In this document: in pieces, positions 27,736 to 36,673 of the stretch | Numbering within the stretch: the first letter of the stretch is position 1 | Layout of the letters: each line of letters begins with the position of its first letter | Assembly: GCF_028583545.1 (NCBI RefSeq) | Contig: NZ_CP087106.1 | Coordinates: forward strand, 4,894,501-4,958,500 | Length of the DNA stretch: 64,000 nt | From: Methylobacterium sp. NMS14P | Lineage (GTDB): Bacteria > Pseudomonadota > Alphaproteobacteria > Rhizobiales > Beijerinckiaceae | Direction: 5' to 3' | The notes under the pieces: generated by a model | Seen by the model: the letters and a program-made list of their open reading frames with translations, nothing else | Database searches by the model: none | Told to the model about the DNA's origin: nothing | Program-made: the position numbers and the translations under genes

Positions 27736-28653
27736 TCAGGCGCCCGGTCCCGGGGCGCCCGTTCCCGCCCGCCTGCCCTCCATCTCGGCCCGGCGCGCCA
27801 GCATCTTCGCCTGCAGGCGGGTGCGGCGGGCGGCGATCACCGTGCCGTTGATCTCGCCGCCGAACAGGAACATGGCGGCGAGCCAGTAGAGGAAGACCAG
27901 GAACACCATCGCGGTGGCCAGCCCCCCGTAGGTCGACGCGTAGGCGTTGGAGAACCGGTCCAGGTAGTAGCCGAAGCCGAGGCCGGCGAAGAACCACAGG
28001 AGCAGGGTCACCCCGATCCCCGGCAGCACCGACAGGATCGAGCGCCGCCCGGCCGCGACGAACTTGTGGGCGATGACCAGCACGACGGCGAGCAGCAGGG
28101 CCGTGACGGCGATCCGCCCGATCGCCACCGTGAGGCTCAGGGGCTCCAGGCCCGGCGCCACCAGGACGACGTTGCGCCAGATCAGCGGCCCCAGCACCAC
28201 GAGCAGCGCGAAGGCCAGCATCGCGAAGGCGCCGCAGATCACGTAGCCGATCGATTCGAGGCGCGTCAGCCACCAGGGCCGGCTCTCGCGCAGGCCGTAG
28301 GCCCGGTTCAGCCCGACCCGCAGGCTCTCGACACCCGAGGAGGAGAAGTACAGGGCGAACAGCGCGCCGAGCGTCAGCACGCCGCTGCGCTGCTCGGTGA
28401 GCACTCGGTGGACCTCGCCGACGATCGGCTTGGCGATCTCCCGCGGCCACGCGTCGAAGATCAGCACCCCGGCCTCGTCGGCGAGCGACTGGGTGCCGAA
28501 CAGGCCGGCGAGCGCCGCCAGCAGGATCAGGAACGGGAACAGCGAGGTCAGGCTCGAGAGCGCGATGTGGCTCGCGATCGCCCAGCCGTCATGGGAGACG
28601 AAGCGCTGCGCGGCGACGCCCATGACCTGTAATCCGCTGCGGAGAGGTTTCAC
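27736..28653 (-). CDS. YihY/virulence factor BrkB family membrane protein
   Basis: 305-aa inner-membrane protein with about six helices. Family marks are HDGWAIASHIALSSLTSLFPFLI near residues 21-43, LFALYFSSSGVESLRVGLNRAYG near 100, and YGGLATAMVFLVFLYWLAAMFLFGGEIN near 245-270. Once called RNase BN, the family is now regarded as membrane proteins of unknown function. The start is GTG at 28653; an in-frame ATG at 28623 is an alternative. Convergent with ndvA, divergent from the EamA gene. Confidence 0.9.
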   Translation of the reverse strand: MKPLRSGLQVMGVAAQRFVSHDGWAIASHIALSSLTSLFPFLILLAALAGLFGTQSLADEAGVLIFDAWPREIAKPIVGEVHRVLTEQRSGVLTLGALFALYFSSSGVESLRVGLNRAYGLRESRPWWLTRLESIGYVICGAFAMLAFALLVVLGPLIWRNVVLVAPGLEPLSLTVAIGRIAVTALLLAVVLVIAHKFVAAGRRSILSVLPGIGVTLLLWFFAGLGFGYYLDRFSNAYASTYGGLATAMVFLVFLYWLAAMFLFGGEINGTVIAARRTRLQAKMLARRAEMEGRRAGTGAPGPGA

Positions 28654-28892
28654 GGGTGTCCAACGATCCTCGATCGCGCGATCCTCGGGGCGCTCCTCCC
28701 GGAGAGAGGCCCGCCGATGAACGGCGCCGGCACCCGCGCGTCAACGCCGCCGGCGCGCTCCGGTCCCGATCGGCGGCCGGTGACGCGTCCGCGCCACGCC
28801 GGCGCCCGTCGTGGCCGCGCCCCGGCCGCCCCCCGCCCGGCCGGCGAGATCACCGTTGCGCCGGGCGCGCCGGCGTGCTCCGTCCGGCGGCC

Positions 28893-29783
28893 ATGCCGAT
28901 GCTCTCACGCCCGTCGACGCTCGCGTCCGGCGCCCTCCCGGCGCTGTTCATCCCGATCTGGGCCACGGGTTTCATCTCGGCCCGGGCGGTGGTGCCGCAC
29001 GTCGATCCGCTCGCCTTCACGGCCGTCCGCTTCACGGCCGTGGCCCTGGTCCTGGCCCTGATCGCCGCGGCCTCCCGGGTGCGCTGGCCGGGGGACCGGG
29101 CGGGGTGGCGCGACCCGGTCATCGCGGGCTTCCTGATGCAGGGGGTCTACCTGTCGGGCGTCTTCTGGGCGGTGAGCCACGGGCTGCCGGCCGGCATCGC
29201 GGCGCTCGTCGGCAGCCTCCAGCCGCTGCTCACCGCGCTCCTGGCGCAGCCGCTGCTGGGCGAGCGGGTCAGCGGCCGGCGGGCCCTCGGGATCCTCATG
29301 GGCTTCGTCGGCACGGGCCTGGTGCTCGCCCCGAAGCTCGGCGCCACGGACCCGTCCGGGATCCCGCCGGCGGCGCTGGCCGTCAGCCTCCTGGGGGTGC
29401 TGGCGCTGACCCTCGGCACGCTCTGGCAGAAGCGCACCGGCGGCCGGGTCGATCTCCTGGCCGGCGCGACCCTCCAGTTCGTCGGCGGTATGGCCTGCGC
29501 CATCCCGCTGGCGCTCGCCTTCGGCGGCACCGCGTTCGACCCGGCGCCGGCCCTGTGGCTCGGCCTCGGCTGGGCGGTCCTGGTCAACTCGGTCGCGGGG
29601 ATCCTGCTGCTGCTGGTGCTGATCCGGCGGGGGGCGGTGGCGGGCGTCGCCGCCCTGTTCTTCCTCGTTCCGCCGGTCGCCGCCGTGCTCGGCTACCTGC
29701 TGTTCGGCGAGGTGCTGACCCCGGTGCAGGGCGCCGGCATGGCGCTCGCCGCCCTCGGCGTGGCGGTGGCGAGCCGCGGCTGA
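28893..29783 (+). CDS. EamA/DMT family transporter
   Basis: 296-aa ten-helix membrane protein of the drug/metabolite transporter superfamily, made of two EamA repeats. It begins ALPALFIPIWATGFISARAVVPHVDPLAF, a typical first repeat, and repeats the LLxxExL pattern at LAQPLLGERVSG and FLVPPVAAVLGYLLFGEVL. Likely exports an amino acid or other metabolite; substrate unknown. ATG at 28893 (a second ATG at 28899 is also possible). The stop codon touches a 12-bp tandem repeat. Confidence 0.9.
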   Translation: MPMLSRPSTLASGALPALFIPIWATGFISARAVVPHVDPLAFTAVRFTAVALVLALIAAASRVRWPGDRAGWRDPVIAGFLMQGVYLSGVFWAVSHGLPAGIAALVGSLQPLLTALLAQPLLGERVSGRRALGILMGFVGTGLVLAPKLGATDPSGIPPAALAVSLLGVLALTLGTLWQKRTGGRVDLLAGATLQFVGGMACAIPLALAFGGTAFDPAPALWLGLGWAVLVNSVAGILLLLVLIRRGAVAGVAALFFLVPPVAAVLGYLLFGEVLTPVQGAGMALAALGVAVASRG

Positions 29784-29830
29784 AGCCGCCGCCGAAGTCG
29801 CCGCCGAAGCCGCCGCCGAAGTCGCGGCCG
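29783..29830 (+). repeat. 12-bp tandem repeat, four copies
   Basis: AAG(C/T)CGCCGCCG repeated four times, the last copy with one base changed, starting at the last base of the EamA stop codon. In the frame of the following reductase it would read Lys-Pro-Pro-Pro-Lys-Ser-type units, and that frame is open across it. Confidence 0.8.
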
Positions 29831-29932
29831 AGTCCGTCGCCCCTGCGACGGAAGGCGCGGAAACCCTTCGTGCCCTCGCGGTTTGGTGCGCGCGGGCCGG
29901 GTCGGCCCGGGCCGGCACCGCGCGAGGCGAGC

Positions 29933-31483
29933 ATGAACCAGGACGAGCCCCGCGAGATCCGCCTCGCCCTCGACGCGATCCCCCTCGGCGGCAAGGCCGA
30001 GGGCAAGGCGGGGGAGGACGCGGTGCTGTTCGTGCGCGACGCCGACGGGGTGCGCGCCTTCCAGGCGAAATGCCCGCATCTCGGGGCGCCCCTCGCCAAG
30101 GGCGAGATCTGCGGCGGCCGGCTCTACTGCCCCTGGCACAAGGCGGCCTTCGCGGTCGCCGACGGCGCCCTGGAGGAGCCGCCGGCGCTGGAGGCGCTGA
30201 CTCGCTATCCCGTCCGGATCGAGGGCGGCGAGGCGGTGGCGACGCTGACCCCCGAGCCGGTCCCGGCGCGGCGGGCCGAGGCCCCTGTCGGGACGGTCCT
30301 GATCGTCGGCACCGGCGCGGCGGCCGTGGCCTGCGTCACCACGCTCCGGCGCGACGGCTTCGCGGGGACGATCACGATGGTCGGCCGTGAGGGCCACCCG
30401 CCCTACGACCGGACCAAGCTGTCCAAGCAGTTCCTGGCCAAGCCGACCCCGGCGGAGAAGACCCTGCTGGAGCCGGACTTCGCCGCCGCCCACCGGGTCG
30501 AGCGGGTCGAGGCCGAGGCGACGCGGATCGACCCGGCCGACCGCAGCGTCGCGCTGGCGGACGGGCGCACGCTCACCGGCGACGCGCTGCTGATCGCCAC
30601 CGGCAGCCGCGCCGTAGTGCCGGACTTCGCGGGAGGAAATCTCGACGGCGTGATGACCCTGCGCAGCCTCGACGACGCGGTGCGGCTCAGCGCCGCGGCG
30701 GAACGGGCGGCGCGCGTGGTGGTGATCGGCGCGGGCTTCATCGGCCTGGAGGCGGCGGCCTTCCTGACCAAGCGCGGCCTGTCGGTCACGGTCCTGTCCC
30801 GGGAAGAGATCCCCTTCGCCAAGCGGTTCGGCGAGGCGGTGGGCGCGGCGCTGAAGCGCTACCACGCCGGCAACGGGGTGACCTTCGTGACCGGCACGGT
30901 CGCGCGGATCGCCGGCGCCGGGGCGGTCGAGGCCGTCGAGACCGGGGACGGCGCGCGGTTCCCGGCCGACCTCGTGCTGATCGGCGCCGGCGCCGCGCCG
31001 GAGACCGGGATCGTCGCCGGGGTGGAGCCCGACGAGACCGGCGGCCTCCCGGTCGGCGCCGACCTGAAGCTCGCCGACAACGTCTGGGTCGCGGGCGACA
31101 TCGCGGCGTTCCCGGAGCGCGGCAGCGGCGTCACGGCGCGGATCGAGCACTGGCGGCTGGCGCAGCAGCACGGGACGCACGTCGCCCGGGCGATGCTCGG
31201 TGCCACCGGCGCCTTCGCGGGCGCGCCGTTCTTCTGGAGCAACCAGGGCGACAAGCGCCTGGATTACGGCGGCTACGCGCCGGATTTCGAGCGGATCATC
31301 CTGCGGGGCGACCCGGCGGCGCTCGACTTCATCGCCTACTACGTCCGCGACGGCCGCGCGGTGGCCGCCTGCAGCATCGGCCGCAACCCGGCCTTCACGG
31401 CGTTCCTCCACCTGCTGGGCGAGGGACGCGTGCCCAGCCCCGACGCGATCGAGTCCGGCGCCGACCTCGCCGCGCTGGTGTGA
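29933..31483 (+). CDS. FAD-dependent reductase with N-terminal Rieske domain (AIFL-like)
   Basis: 516-aa protein joining a Rieske [2Fe-2S] domain (residues 5-105; ligands in CPHLGAP and CPWHKAAF) to a pyridine-nucleotide oxidoreductase (about 120-430) and a reductase C-terminal domain. FAD and NAD folds show as VLIVGTGAAAVACV, VVVIGAGFIGLEAAA and NVWVAGDIAAFP. Ferredoxin or rubredoxin reductases of this shape transfer electrons from NAD(P)H to dioxygenase or P450 partners; AIFL proteins share the layout. ATG at 29933 has GAGG upstream, but the frame is open well upstream including a Lys/Pro-rich stretch. No oxygenase is adjacent, so the partner is unknown. Confidence 0.88.
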   Translation: MNQDEPREIRLALDAIPLGGKAEGKAGEDAVLFVRDADGVRAFQAKCPHLGAPLAKGEICGGRLYCPWHKAAFAVADGALEEPPALEALTRYPVRIEGGEAVATLTPEPVPARRAEAPVGTVLIVGTGAAAVACVTTLRRDGFAGTITMVGREGHPPYDRTKLSKQFLAKPTPAEKTLLEPDFAAAHRVERVEAEATRIDPADRSVALADGRTLTGDALLIATGSRAVVPDFAGGNLDGVMTLRSLDDAVRLSAAAERAARVVVIGAGFIGLEAAAFLTKRGLSVTVLSREEIPFAKRFGEAVGAALKRYHAGNGVTFVTGTVARIAGAGAVEAVETGDGARFPADLVLIGAGAAPETGIVAGVEPDETGGLPVGADLKLADNVWVAGDIAAFPERGSGVTARIEHWRLAQQHGTHVARAMLGATGAFAGAPFFWSNQGDKRLDYGGYAPDFERIILRGDPAALDFIAYYVRDGRAVAACSIGRNPAFTAFLHLLGEGRVPSPDAIESGADLAALV

Positions 31484-31602
31484 CGTCGCGGCGAGATCGG
31501 CGTGACATCGGGGCAGCCGGGTCGATGGAACAAGGTCCTGCGGCCCATCTTTCGGTAGACGCCGCCCGCCGTCTCGAGAGCCGGGCCCGCACGGGAGGCC
31601 CC

Positions 31603-31809
31603 ATGAACCAGATCATCGTCGTCGCCCTCATCTGCGCCGCCTCCGTCCAGGCCCCGGACTGCTCGCGCGAGACCGCCATCGACGTGGTCACCGGCCCGGC
31701 CCACACGCTCCAGGAATGCCTCGTCCAAGGCCCGGTCCTGGCGGCCAATGCCGGCTTCAAGGGCGAGGACGGGGCCTATCTGAAGACGCGTTGCGAGCAG
31801 AGGCGCTGA
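31603..31809 (+). CDS. Small exported cysteine-containing protein, unknown
   Basis: 68-aa protein: a short hydrophobic leader (MNQIIVVALICAASVQA) followed by a polar mature part with three cysteines (APDCSRETAIDV, LQECLVQGPVLA, LKTRCEQ). GGGAGG lies 6-8 bases before the ATG at 31603, a strong ribosome site. The pattern suggests a periplasmic or secreted small protein with disulfides. No known domain. It stands alone between the reductase and mcd. Confidence 0.65.
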   Translation: MNQIIVVALICAASVQAPDCSRETAIDVVTGPAHTLQECLVQGPVLAANAGFKGEDGAYLKTRCEQRR

Positions 31810-32041
31810 GCCGAGGCCGTCCGGCGAGCAGGTTTCAGCAGGCCGGAGGCACGATCATCAGTGTCCGGACCGTCGCGCGTCGCCGCGCCGGTCCGGCCTC
31901 GACTTCGCAGGGCCGCGCCCCGGCCCGCCGATCCCGGTATTCAACTTCAGTTCAAGGCGAGACAAACGAAATCTGCTTCGGCTCCGGACCGCGGCAGGTT
32001 AAAAGACCCGATCCAAGAAGACGCCACGCGAGCAGAGAACC

Positions 32042-33724
32042 ATGTCCGCATCCCCCGCCATCCAGACCGAGCCACAGGACCTCGTGTCCCTCACCAAGGC
32101 CGCCGGTGAGAGCGCGAAGGCGCTGGCCGCCGAGGCCACGCGCCGGGTCCGCACGCGGATCCTCGGGACGGACGGGCGGATCGACGCGGCCAAGCTCGAG
32201 GGCCAGCAGCACGCCGCCCACGGGCTCGCGTGGCTCGCGACCTACGCGGAGGCGGTGAACGAGCTCGGCGGCTACGCCGAGCGCCTCCAGGCAGAGGGCC
32301 GGTTCGGCGAGACCGAGGCGCTCCTCGTCCGGATCGGCGCCGGCGAGTATCTCGACCAGCTGTTCTCCGGCATCCCGATGAGCCAGGGCGAGATGGTCCG
32401 CGTCACCGGGTCGCTCGGCCTGTCCGCCAAGGAGGTGGCCCAGTACCGCACCGACGCGGTCGAGACCCTGATCGCCGAGGGCAACACGCCCGAGAACCGC
32501 GCCGCCCTGGTGGCGCTGATGCGCGACGGCGGCGGCTCGGCGACCGTCGGCGCCTCGGGCCTCGACGAGGACATGGAGGCGATCCGCTCCGAGATGCGCC
32601 GCTTCGGCAAGGCCGAGGTGGTCGACCAGGCGCACGAGTGGCACCTGAAGAACGCCTATATCCCGATGGAGATCGTGACCAAGATGGCCGAGCTCGGCGT
32701 CTTCGGCCTGACGATCCCGGAGGAGTACGGCGGCATGGGCCTGCCCAAGACCGCCATGTGCGTGGTCTCGGAGGAGCTGTCCCGCGCCTATATCGGCGTC
32801 GGCTCGCTCGGTACCCGCTCGGAGATCGCCGCCGAGCTGATCCTGTGCGGCGGCACCGAGGAGCAGAAGCAGCGCTTCCTGCCGAAGATCGCCAGCGGCG
32901 ACATCCTGCCGACGGCCGTCTTCACCGAGCCGAACACCGGCTCGGATCTGGCCAGCTTGCGCACCCGGGCCGTCAAGGACGGCGAGACGTGGAAGATCAC
33001 CGGCAACAAGACCTGGATCACCCACCCGGTCCGCGCCGACATCATGACGGTGCTCGTCCGCACCAAGCCCGAGGAGAAGGGCCACAAGGGCCTCTCCATG
33101 CTGATCGCCGAGAAGCCGCGCGGGACGGATGAGGATCCGTTCCCGGTCCAGGGCCTGTCGGGCGGCGAGATCGAGGTGCTCGGCTACCGCGGCATGAAGG
33201 AGTACGAGCTGGCCTTCGAGGGCTTCGAGGTGCCGGGCGGCAACCTGCTCGGCGAGGTCGAGGGCAAAGGCTTCGCCCAGCTGATGCAGACCTTCGAGTC
33301 GGCCCGCATCCAGACCGCGGCGCGCGCCATCGGCGTCGCCCAGTCGGCCCTCGACGTCGGCCTGCGCTACGCCGAGGAGCGGGTCCAGTTCGGCAAGGCG
33401 CTGGTGAACTTCCCGCGTGTGGCCGACAAGCTCGCCATGATGGCGGTGGAGATCAACATCGCCCGCCAGCTCACCTACTTCTCGGCCCGCGAGAAGGACG
33501 AGGGCAAGCGCTGCGACCTGGAGGCCGGGATGGCGAAGCTGCTCGGCGCCCGCGTCGCCTGGGCGGCGGCCGACAACGCCCTCCAGATCCACGGCGGCAA
33601 CGGTTTCGCGCTCGAGTACCCGGTGAGCCGGATCCTCTGCGACGCGCGCATCCTCTCGATCTTCGAGGGCGCCGCGGAGATCCAGGCCCAGGTCATCGCC
33701 CGCCGGCTGCTCGAATCCGCCTGA
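32042..33724 (+). CDS. mcd: (2S)-methylsuccinyl-CoA dehydrogenase (acyl-CoA dehydrogenase family)
   Basis: FAD enzyme that would oxidise methylsuccinyl-CoA to mesaconyl-CoA in the ethylmalonyl-CoA pathway, which regenerates glyoxylate during C1 and C2 growth. 560 aa: longer than ordinary acyl-CoA dehydrogenases (about 380) by an N-terminal helical extension of about 160 residues, as in known Mcd. The core shows FGLTIPEEYGGMGLP, FTEPNTGSDLASLRT, KTWITHPVRAD, RVQFGKALVNFP and IHGGNGFALEYPVSRILCD; the C-terminal IFEGAAEIQAQV holds the usual Glu region. ATG at 32042. The assignment rests on size and core motifs, not on neighbours, since no other pathway gene is in the window. Confidence 0.83.
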   Translation: MSASPAIQTEPQDLVSLTKAAGESAKALAAEATRRVRTRILGTDGRIDAAKLEGQQHAAHGLAWLATYAEAVNELGGYAERLQAEGRFGETEALLVRIGAGEYLDQLFSGIPMSQGEMVRVTGSLGLSAKEVAQYRTDAVETLIAEGNTPENRAALVALMRDGGGSATVGASGLDEDMEAIRSEMRRFGKAEVVDQAHEWHLKNAYIPMEIVTKMAELGVFGLTIPEEYGGMGLPKTAMCVVSEELSRAYIGVGSLGTRSEIAAELILCGGTEEQKQRFLPKIASGDILPTAVFTEPNTGSDLASLRTRAVKDGETWKITGNKTWITHPVRADIMTVLVRTKPEEKGHKGLSMLIAEKPRGTDEDPFPVQGLSGGEIEVLGYRGMKEYELAFEGFEVPGGNLLGEVEGKGFAQLMQTFESARIQTAARAIGVAQSALDVGLRYAEERVQFGKALVNFPRVADKLAMMAVEINIARQLTYFSAREKDEGKRCDLEAGMAKLLGARVAWAAADNALQIHGGNGFALEYPVSRILCDARILSIFEGAAEIQAQVIARRLLESA

Positions 33725-33818
33725 AAGCCTGGCTAAAACTGGGGAACAGTACGTATCATGGGATTATAAGTCGGCACATGAACCCGGCTTAAACGAAGTC
33801 CCTGCTTCCTGGCGCCCG

Positions 33819-36302
33819 GTGAACAACTGGGGCGGCTCGGTGAGCGCGCAGCACGACGACGGACAGACGGGCAAGAACCTCCTCCGGCACTGGCAGGATT
33901 GCCGGACGCCGGGGGCGCCGATCCCGTCCTACGAGGCCGTCGTGCTGGGGAGCCTCGGTCGGCTGGCCGACCGGGCCGCCCTGGTGACGACCCGCGACGG
34001 GCGGGCCGCCCGGATCCTCTGGGCGGGCCAGGCCTTCGGTGCCTGGCTCGCGGACAGCGCGGAGGGCCCGTCGGCCGAGACCCTTCCGGTCGACGCGCTC
34101 CCGATCGAGCTGCGCGAGCCCGTCGACGAGATGGTCGCGGCCGCCCTCGCTTCCGCCCAGCCCGCCTACGGCCGGTGCGATCGCCTCGCCGCCGGCGTCG
34201 TGACCTCCACCCGGCTCGTCGGCGTGCCCCTGGGCAACCGCTGGGGCGAGCCGTTCGTGCTGATCGGGCTCGACGGGGCGAGCGTCCGGACCGAGCTGGT
34301 CCAGGCGATGTTCACCGCCACCGACCAGGGCATCCTGGCCCTCAGCACGATCCGGGACGCCGCGGGCCGCCCGGTCGATTTCAAGATCGTCGCCCTCAAC
34401 CGCGGTGCCGAGCGCCTGCTGGAGCGCCCCGCCGCCGCCCTGCAATGGCAGCGCGTGGGCCAGCTCTTCCCCGGGGCGGTCACCGCGCGGACGATCGCGA
34501 CGCTCGCCGCCATGGTCGAGCGGGGCGGGCGCTCGGCCTTCGAGCTGAGCCGTCCCCGGTCCGACGGCGGCACGCTCTACCTCAAGGTCGAGGCGGGCTG
34601 CGTCGGCGACCTCCTCTCGGTCACCATGACGGATGTCGGCGACATCAAGGCCCGGGAGGACTCGTTCCGGCTCCTGTTCGAGAACAACCCGGTGCCGATG
34701 TGGGTCGTGGCCGACGCGCGCGACCGCTTCCTGGCGGTGAACGACGCGGCCGTCGCCCATTACGGCTACAGCCGCGAGCAGTTCCTGAGCCGGGCGCCGG
34801 CCGACCTCGCCGTCGCGGCCGGGGAGGCGACCGGGCTCGGCCCGCCCTCCGCCGCCGGCTCGCTCCACCGCCGCGCCGACGGCTCCGCGATCGAGGTCTC
34901 GCTGTTCCAGAGGGCGATGCCGTTCGAGGGGCGGCAGGCCGTGCTCGAGGCCGCCATCGACATGACCGAGCGGCGCCGGGCCGAGGCCCGCATCGCCCAC
35001 ATGGCCCACCACGACGCGCTCACCGGGCTGCCGAACCGCGTGCTGTTCCGGGATCGCCTCGCCGAGGCGATCACCCGCCACGCCCGGGACGGCGAGGAGG
35101 CGGTGCTGCTCTGCCTCGACCTCGACAAGTTCAAGATCGTCAACGACACGCTGGGCCACCCGGTCGGCGACGCGCTGCTGCGCGAGGCGGCCGAGCGGAT
35201 CGCCGGCTGCCTGCGCAAGGACGACCTCGTGGCCCGTCTCGGCGGCGACGAGTTCGCCATCCTGGTGCGCGCGATGGATCTCCCGGCGCTGGCCGACGGG
35301 CTGATCGCCCGGGTGATCGCCGAGCTCGGCCGGCCCTTCCGCCTGGAGGACCAGGATTGCCACATCGGGACCAGCATCGGCGTCGCCTGCCTGCCCCGGG
35401 ACGGCACCGATCCCGAGACGCTGATGAAGAACGCCGACCTCGCCCTGTACCGGGCGAAGGCCGAGGGCGGCGGAACCTTCCGGTGCTTCGAGCCGGAGAT
35501 GGATGCCTGGGTGCAGGCGCGGCGGCGGCGCGAGAACGAGCTGCGCGAGGCCTTCGCGCGCGGCCAGTTCTCGCTGGTCTACCAGCCGCTCATGGATGCC
35601 CGCGCCGGCCGGATCCTGGCCTTCGAGGCGCTGCTGCGCTGGCACCACCCGGAGCACGGCCCGGTCTCGCCGGCCGAGTTCGTGCCGCTCGCCGAGGAGA
35701 CCGGCCTGATCGTGCCGATCGGCGCCTGGGTGATGCAGACCGCCTTCGCCGAGGCGGCGACGTGGCCGGAGACGATCCGGCTCGCCGTGAACTTGTCGCC
35801 GATCCAGTTTCGCAACCGCAACTTGGTCGAGACCGTGCGCGGCACGCTCGCCGCCACGGGGCTCGATCCGCGGCGCCTCGAGCTGGAGATCACCGAATCG
35901 GTCCTGCTCGCCGACAGCACCGCCAATCTCGCGACCCTGCACGCGCTGCGGGACATGGGGATCCGGATCGCCATGGACGATTTCGGGACCGGCTATTCCA
36001 GCCTCAGCTACCTGCGCAGCTTCCCGTTCGACAAGATCAAGCTCGACCGCTCCTTCGTGAGCCAGGTCGGCGAGAACACCCACTGCACGGCGATCGTGCG
36101 CGCGGTGGCGAGCCTGGGCACCAGCCTCGGCATCGCCACCACCGCCGAGGGCGTCGAGACCGCCGAGCAGCTCGCGATGCTCCGCGCGGAGGGCTACGAC
36201 GAGGTGCAGGGCTTCTTGTTCAGCCGCGCGGTCCCGGGGCCCGAGGCCCGCCGCCTGATCGACCGCGGGCGGGAGGCGGTGCCGGACGACCGGGCGGCCT
36301 GA
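33819..36302 (+). CDS. PAS-GGDEF-EAL c-di-GMP signalling protein
   Basis: 827-aa cytoplasmic protein that may make and degrade c-di-GMP. An N-terminal sensory region (about 1-285, PAS-like, with TMTDVGDIKARED) is followed by a PAS domain (290-385; LLFENNPVPMWVVA, then AAIDMTERRRAEARI), a GGDEF domain with DALTGLPNRVLF and GGDEF at 475-479, and an EAL domain with FEALLRWHHP (EAL at 603-605), DDFGTGYSSLSYLR and the TAEGVET loop. The inhibitory site RKDD precedes GGDEF. Both catalytic motifs are intact, so bifunctionality or a PDE activated by GTP is possible. Start at GTG 33819 has no clear ribosome site; an in-frame GTG at 33840 is an alternative. Confidence 0.93.
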   Translation: MNNWGGSVSAQHDDGQTGKNLLRHWQDCRTPGAPIPSYEAVVLGSLGRLADRAALVTTRDGRAARILWAGQAFGAWLADSAEGPSAETLPVDALPIELREPVDEMVAAALASAQPAYGRCDRLAAGVVTSTRLVGVPLGNRWGEPFVLIGLDGASVRTELVQAMFTATDQGILALSTIRDAAGRPVDFKIVALNRGAERLLERPAAALQWQRVGQLFPGAVTARTIATLAAMVERGGRSAFELSRPRSDGGTLYLKVEAGCVGDLLSVTMTDVGDIKAREDSFRLLFENNPVPMWVVADARDRFLAVNDAAVAHYGYSREQFLSRAPADLAVAAGEATGLGPPSAAGSLHRRADGSAIEVSLFQRAMPFEGRQAVLEAAIDMTERRRAEARIAHMAHHDALTGLPNRVLFRDRLAEAITRHARDGEEAVLLCLDLDKFKIVNDTLGHPVGDALLREAAERIAGCLRKDDLVARLGGDEFAILVRAMDLPALADGLIARVIAELGRPFRLEDQDCHIGTSIGVACLPRDGTDPETLMKNADLALYRAKAEGGGTFRCFEPEMDAWVQARRRRENELREAFARGQFSLVYQPLMDARAGRILAFEALLRWHHPEHGPVSPAEFVPLAEETGLIVPIGAWVMQTAFAEAATWPETIRLAVNLSPIQFRNRNLVETVRGTLAATGLDPRRLELEITESVLLADSTANLATLHALRDMGIRIAMDDFGTGYSSLSYLRSFPFDKIKLDRSFVSQVGENTHCTAIVRAVASLGTSLGIATTAEGVETAEQLAMLRAEGYDEVQGFLFSRAVPGPEARRLIDRGREAVPDDRAA

Positions 36303-36332
36303 TCCCGCCCGGCCCATGCCGGCACGGCGGGC

Positions 36333-36509
36333 CTACTTGGTGATCTTCACCGAGACCGGGTCGCTCGACGGGAAGGTCTCCTCCAGGGCGTCGTCCAGGC
36401 GCTCGTTCAGCTTCTCCTGCTTGTTGTCGGGGTTCTTGGCGTCGCCCGGCTTGGCGCTGCCCTGCTGGAAGCCCGGCTTGGTCTCGTTCGGCTTGTCGGT
36501 CTCGGCCAT
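36333..36509 (-). CDS. Small hydrophilic protein with ETFPSSDPVS motif
   Basis: 58-aa protein, MAETDKPNETKPGFQQG to the C-terminus SVKITK. The charged N-terminal half (Lys, Asp, Gln, Pro) is followed by NERLDDALEETFPSSDPVS, a short motif seen in many small alphaproteobacterial proteins of unknown function. ATG at 36509. It is convergent with the GGDEF-EAL gene (31 bases between stops) and lies downstream of the glycosyltransferase gene on the same strand. No signal peptide or membrane helix. Role unknown; its composition resembles small stress-induced hydrophilic proteins (inference). Confidence 0.72.
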   Translation of the reverse strand: MAETDKPNETKPGFQQGSAKPGDAKNPDNKQEKLNERLDDALEETFPSSDPVSVKITK

Positions 36510-36673
36510 GTCGCTCGCTCGTCCGTGACGGAGGCACGCAAGGGTGCCGGTGCGCATCAACGCGAGGGAGGGCGGGTGTTTCCGATCTTTCGGGGACGCG
36601 CGTCGATCTGGCGGCTCGGGGTGCGGTTCGCGCCGGCCGAGGGCGGGGTGCCGACGCGCGACCGGTCCGGGTC

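Noticed and set aside
31603..31809. The small cysteine protein as a RiPP precursor or toxin.
   Set aside because: No modifying enzyme, protease, transporter or immunity gene nearby; the leader looks like a plain secretion signal.
33789..36317. Very long minus-strand open frame opposite the GGDEF-EAL gene (similar cases opposite the ABC operon at 50259-53096 and through the glycosyltransferases at 37940-39367).
   Set aside because: GC-rich third codon positions remove stops from other frames. The translations are Arg/Gly/Ala/Asp-rich without domains, while the opposite strand carries clear conserved proteins.
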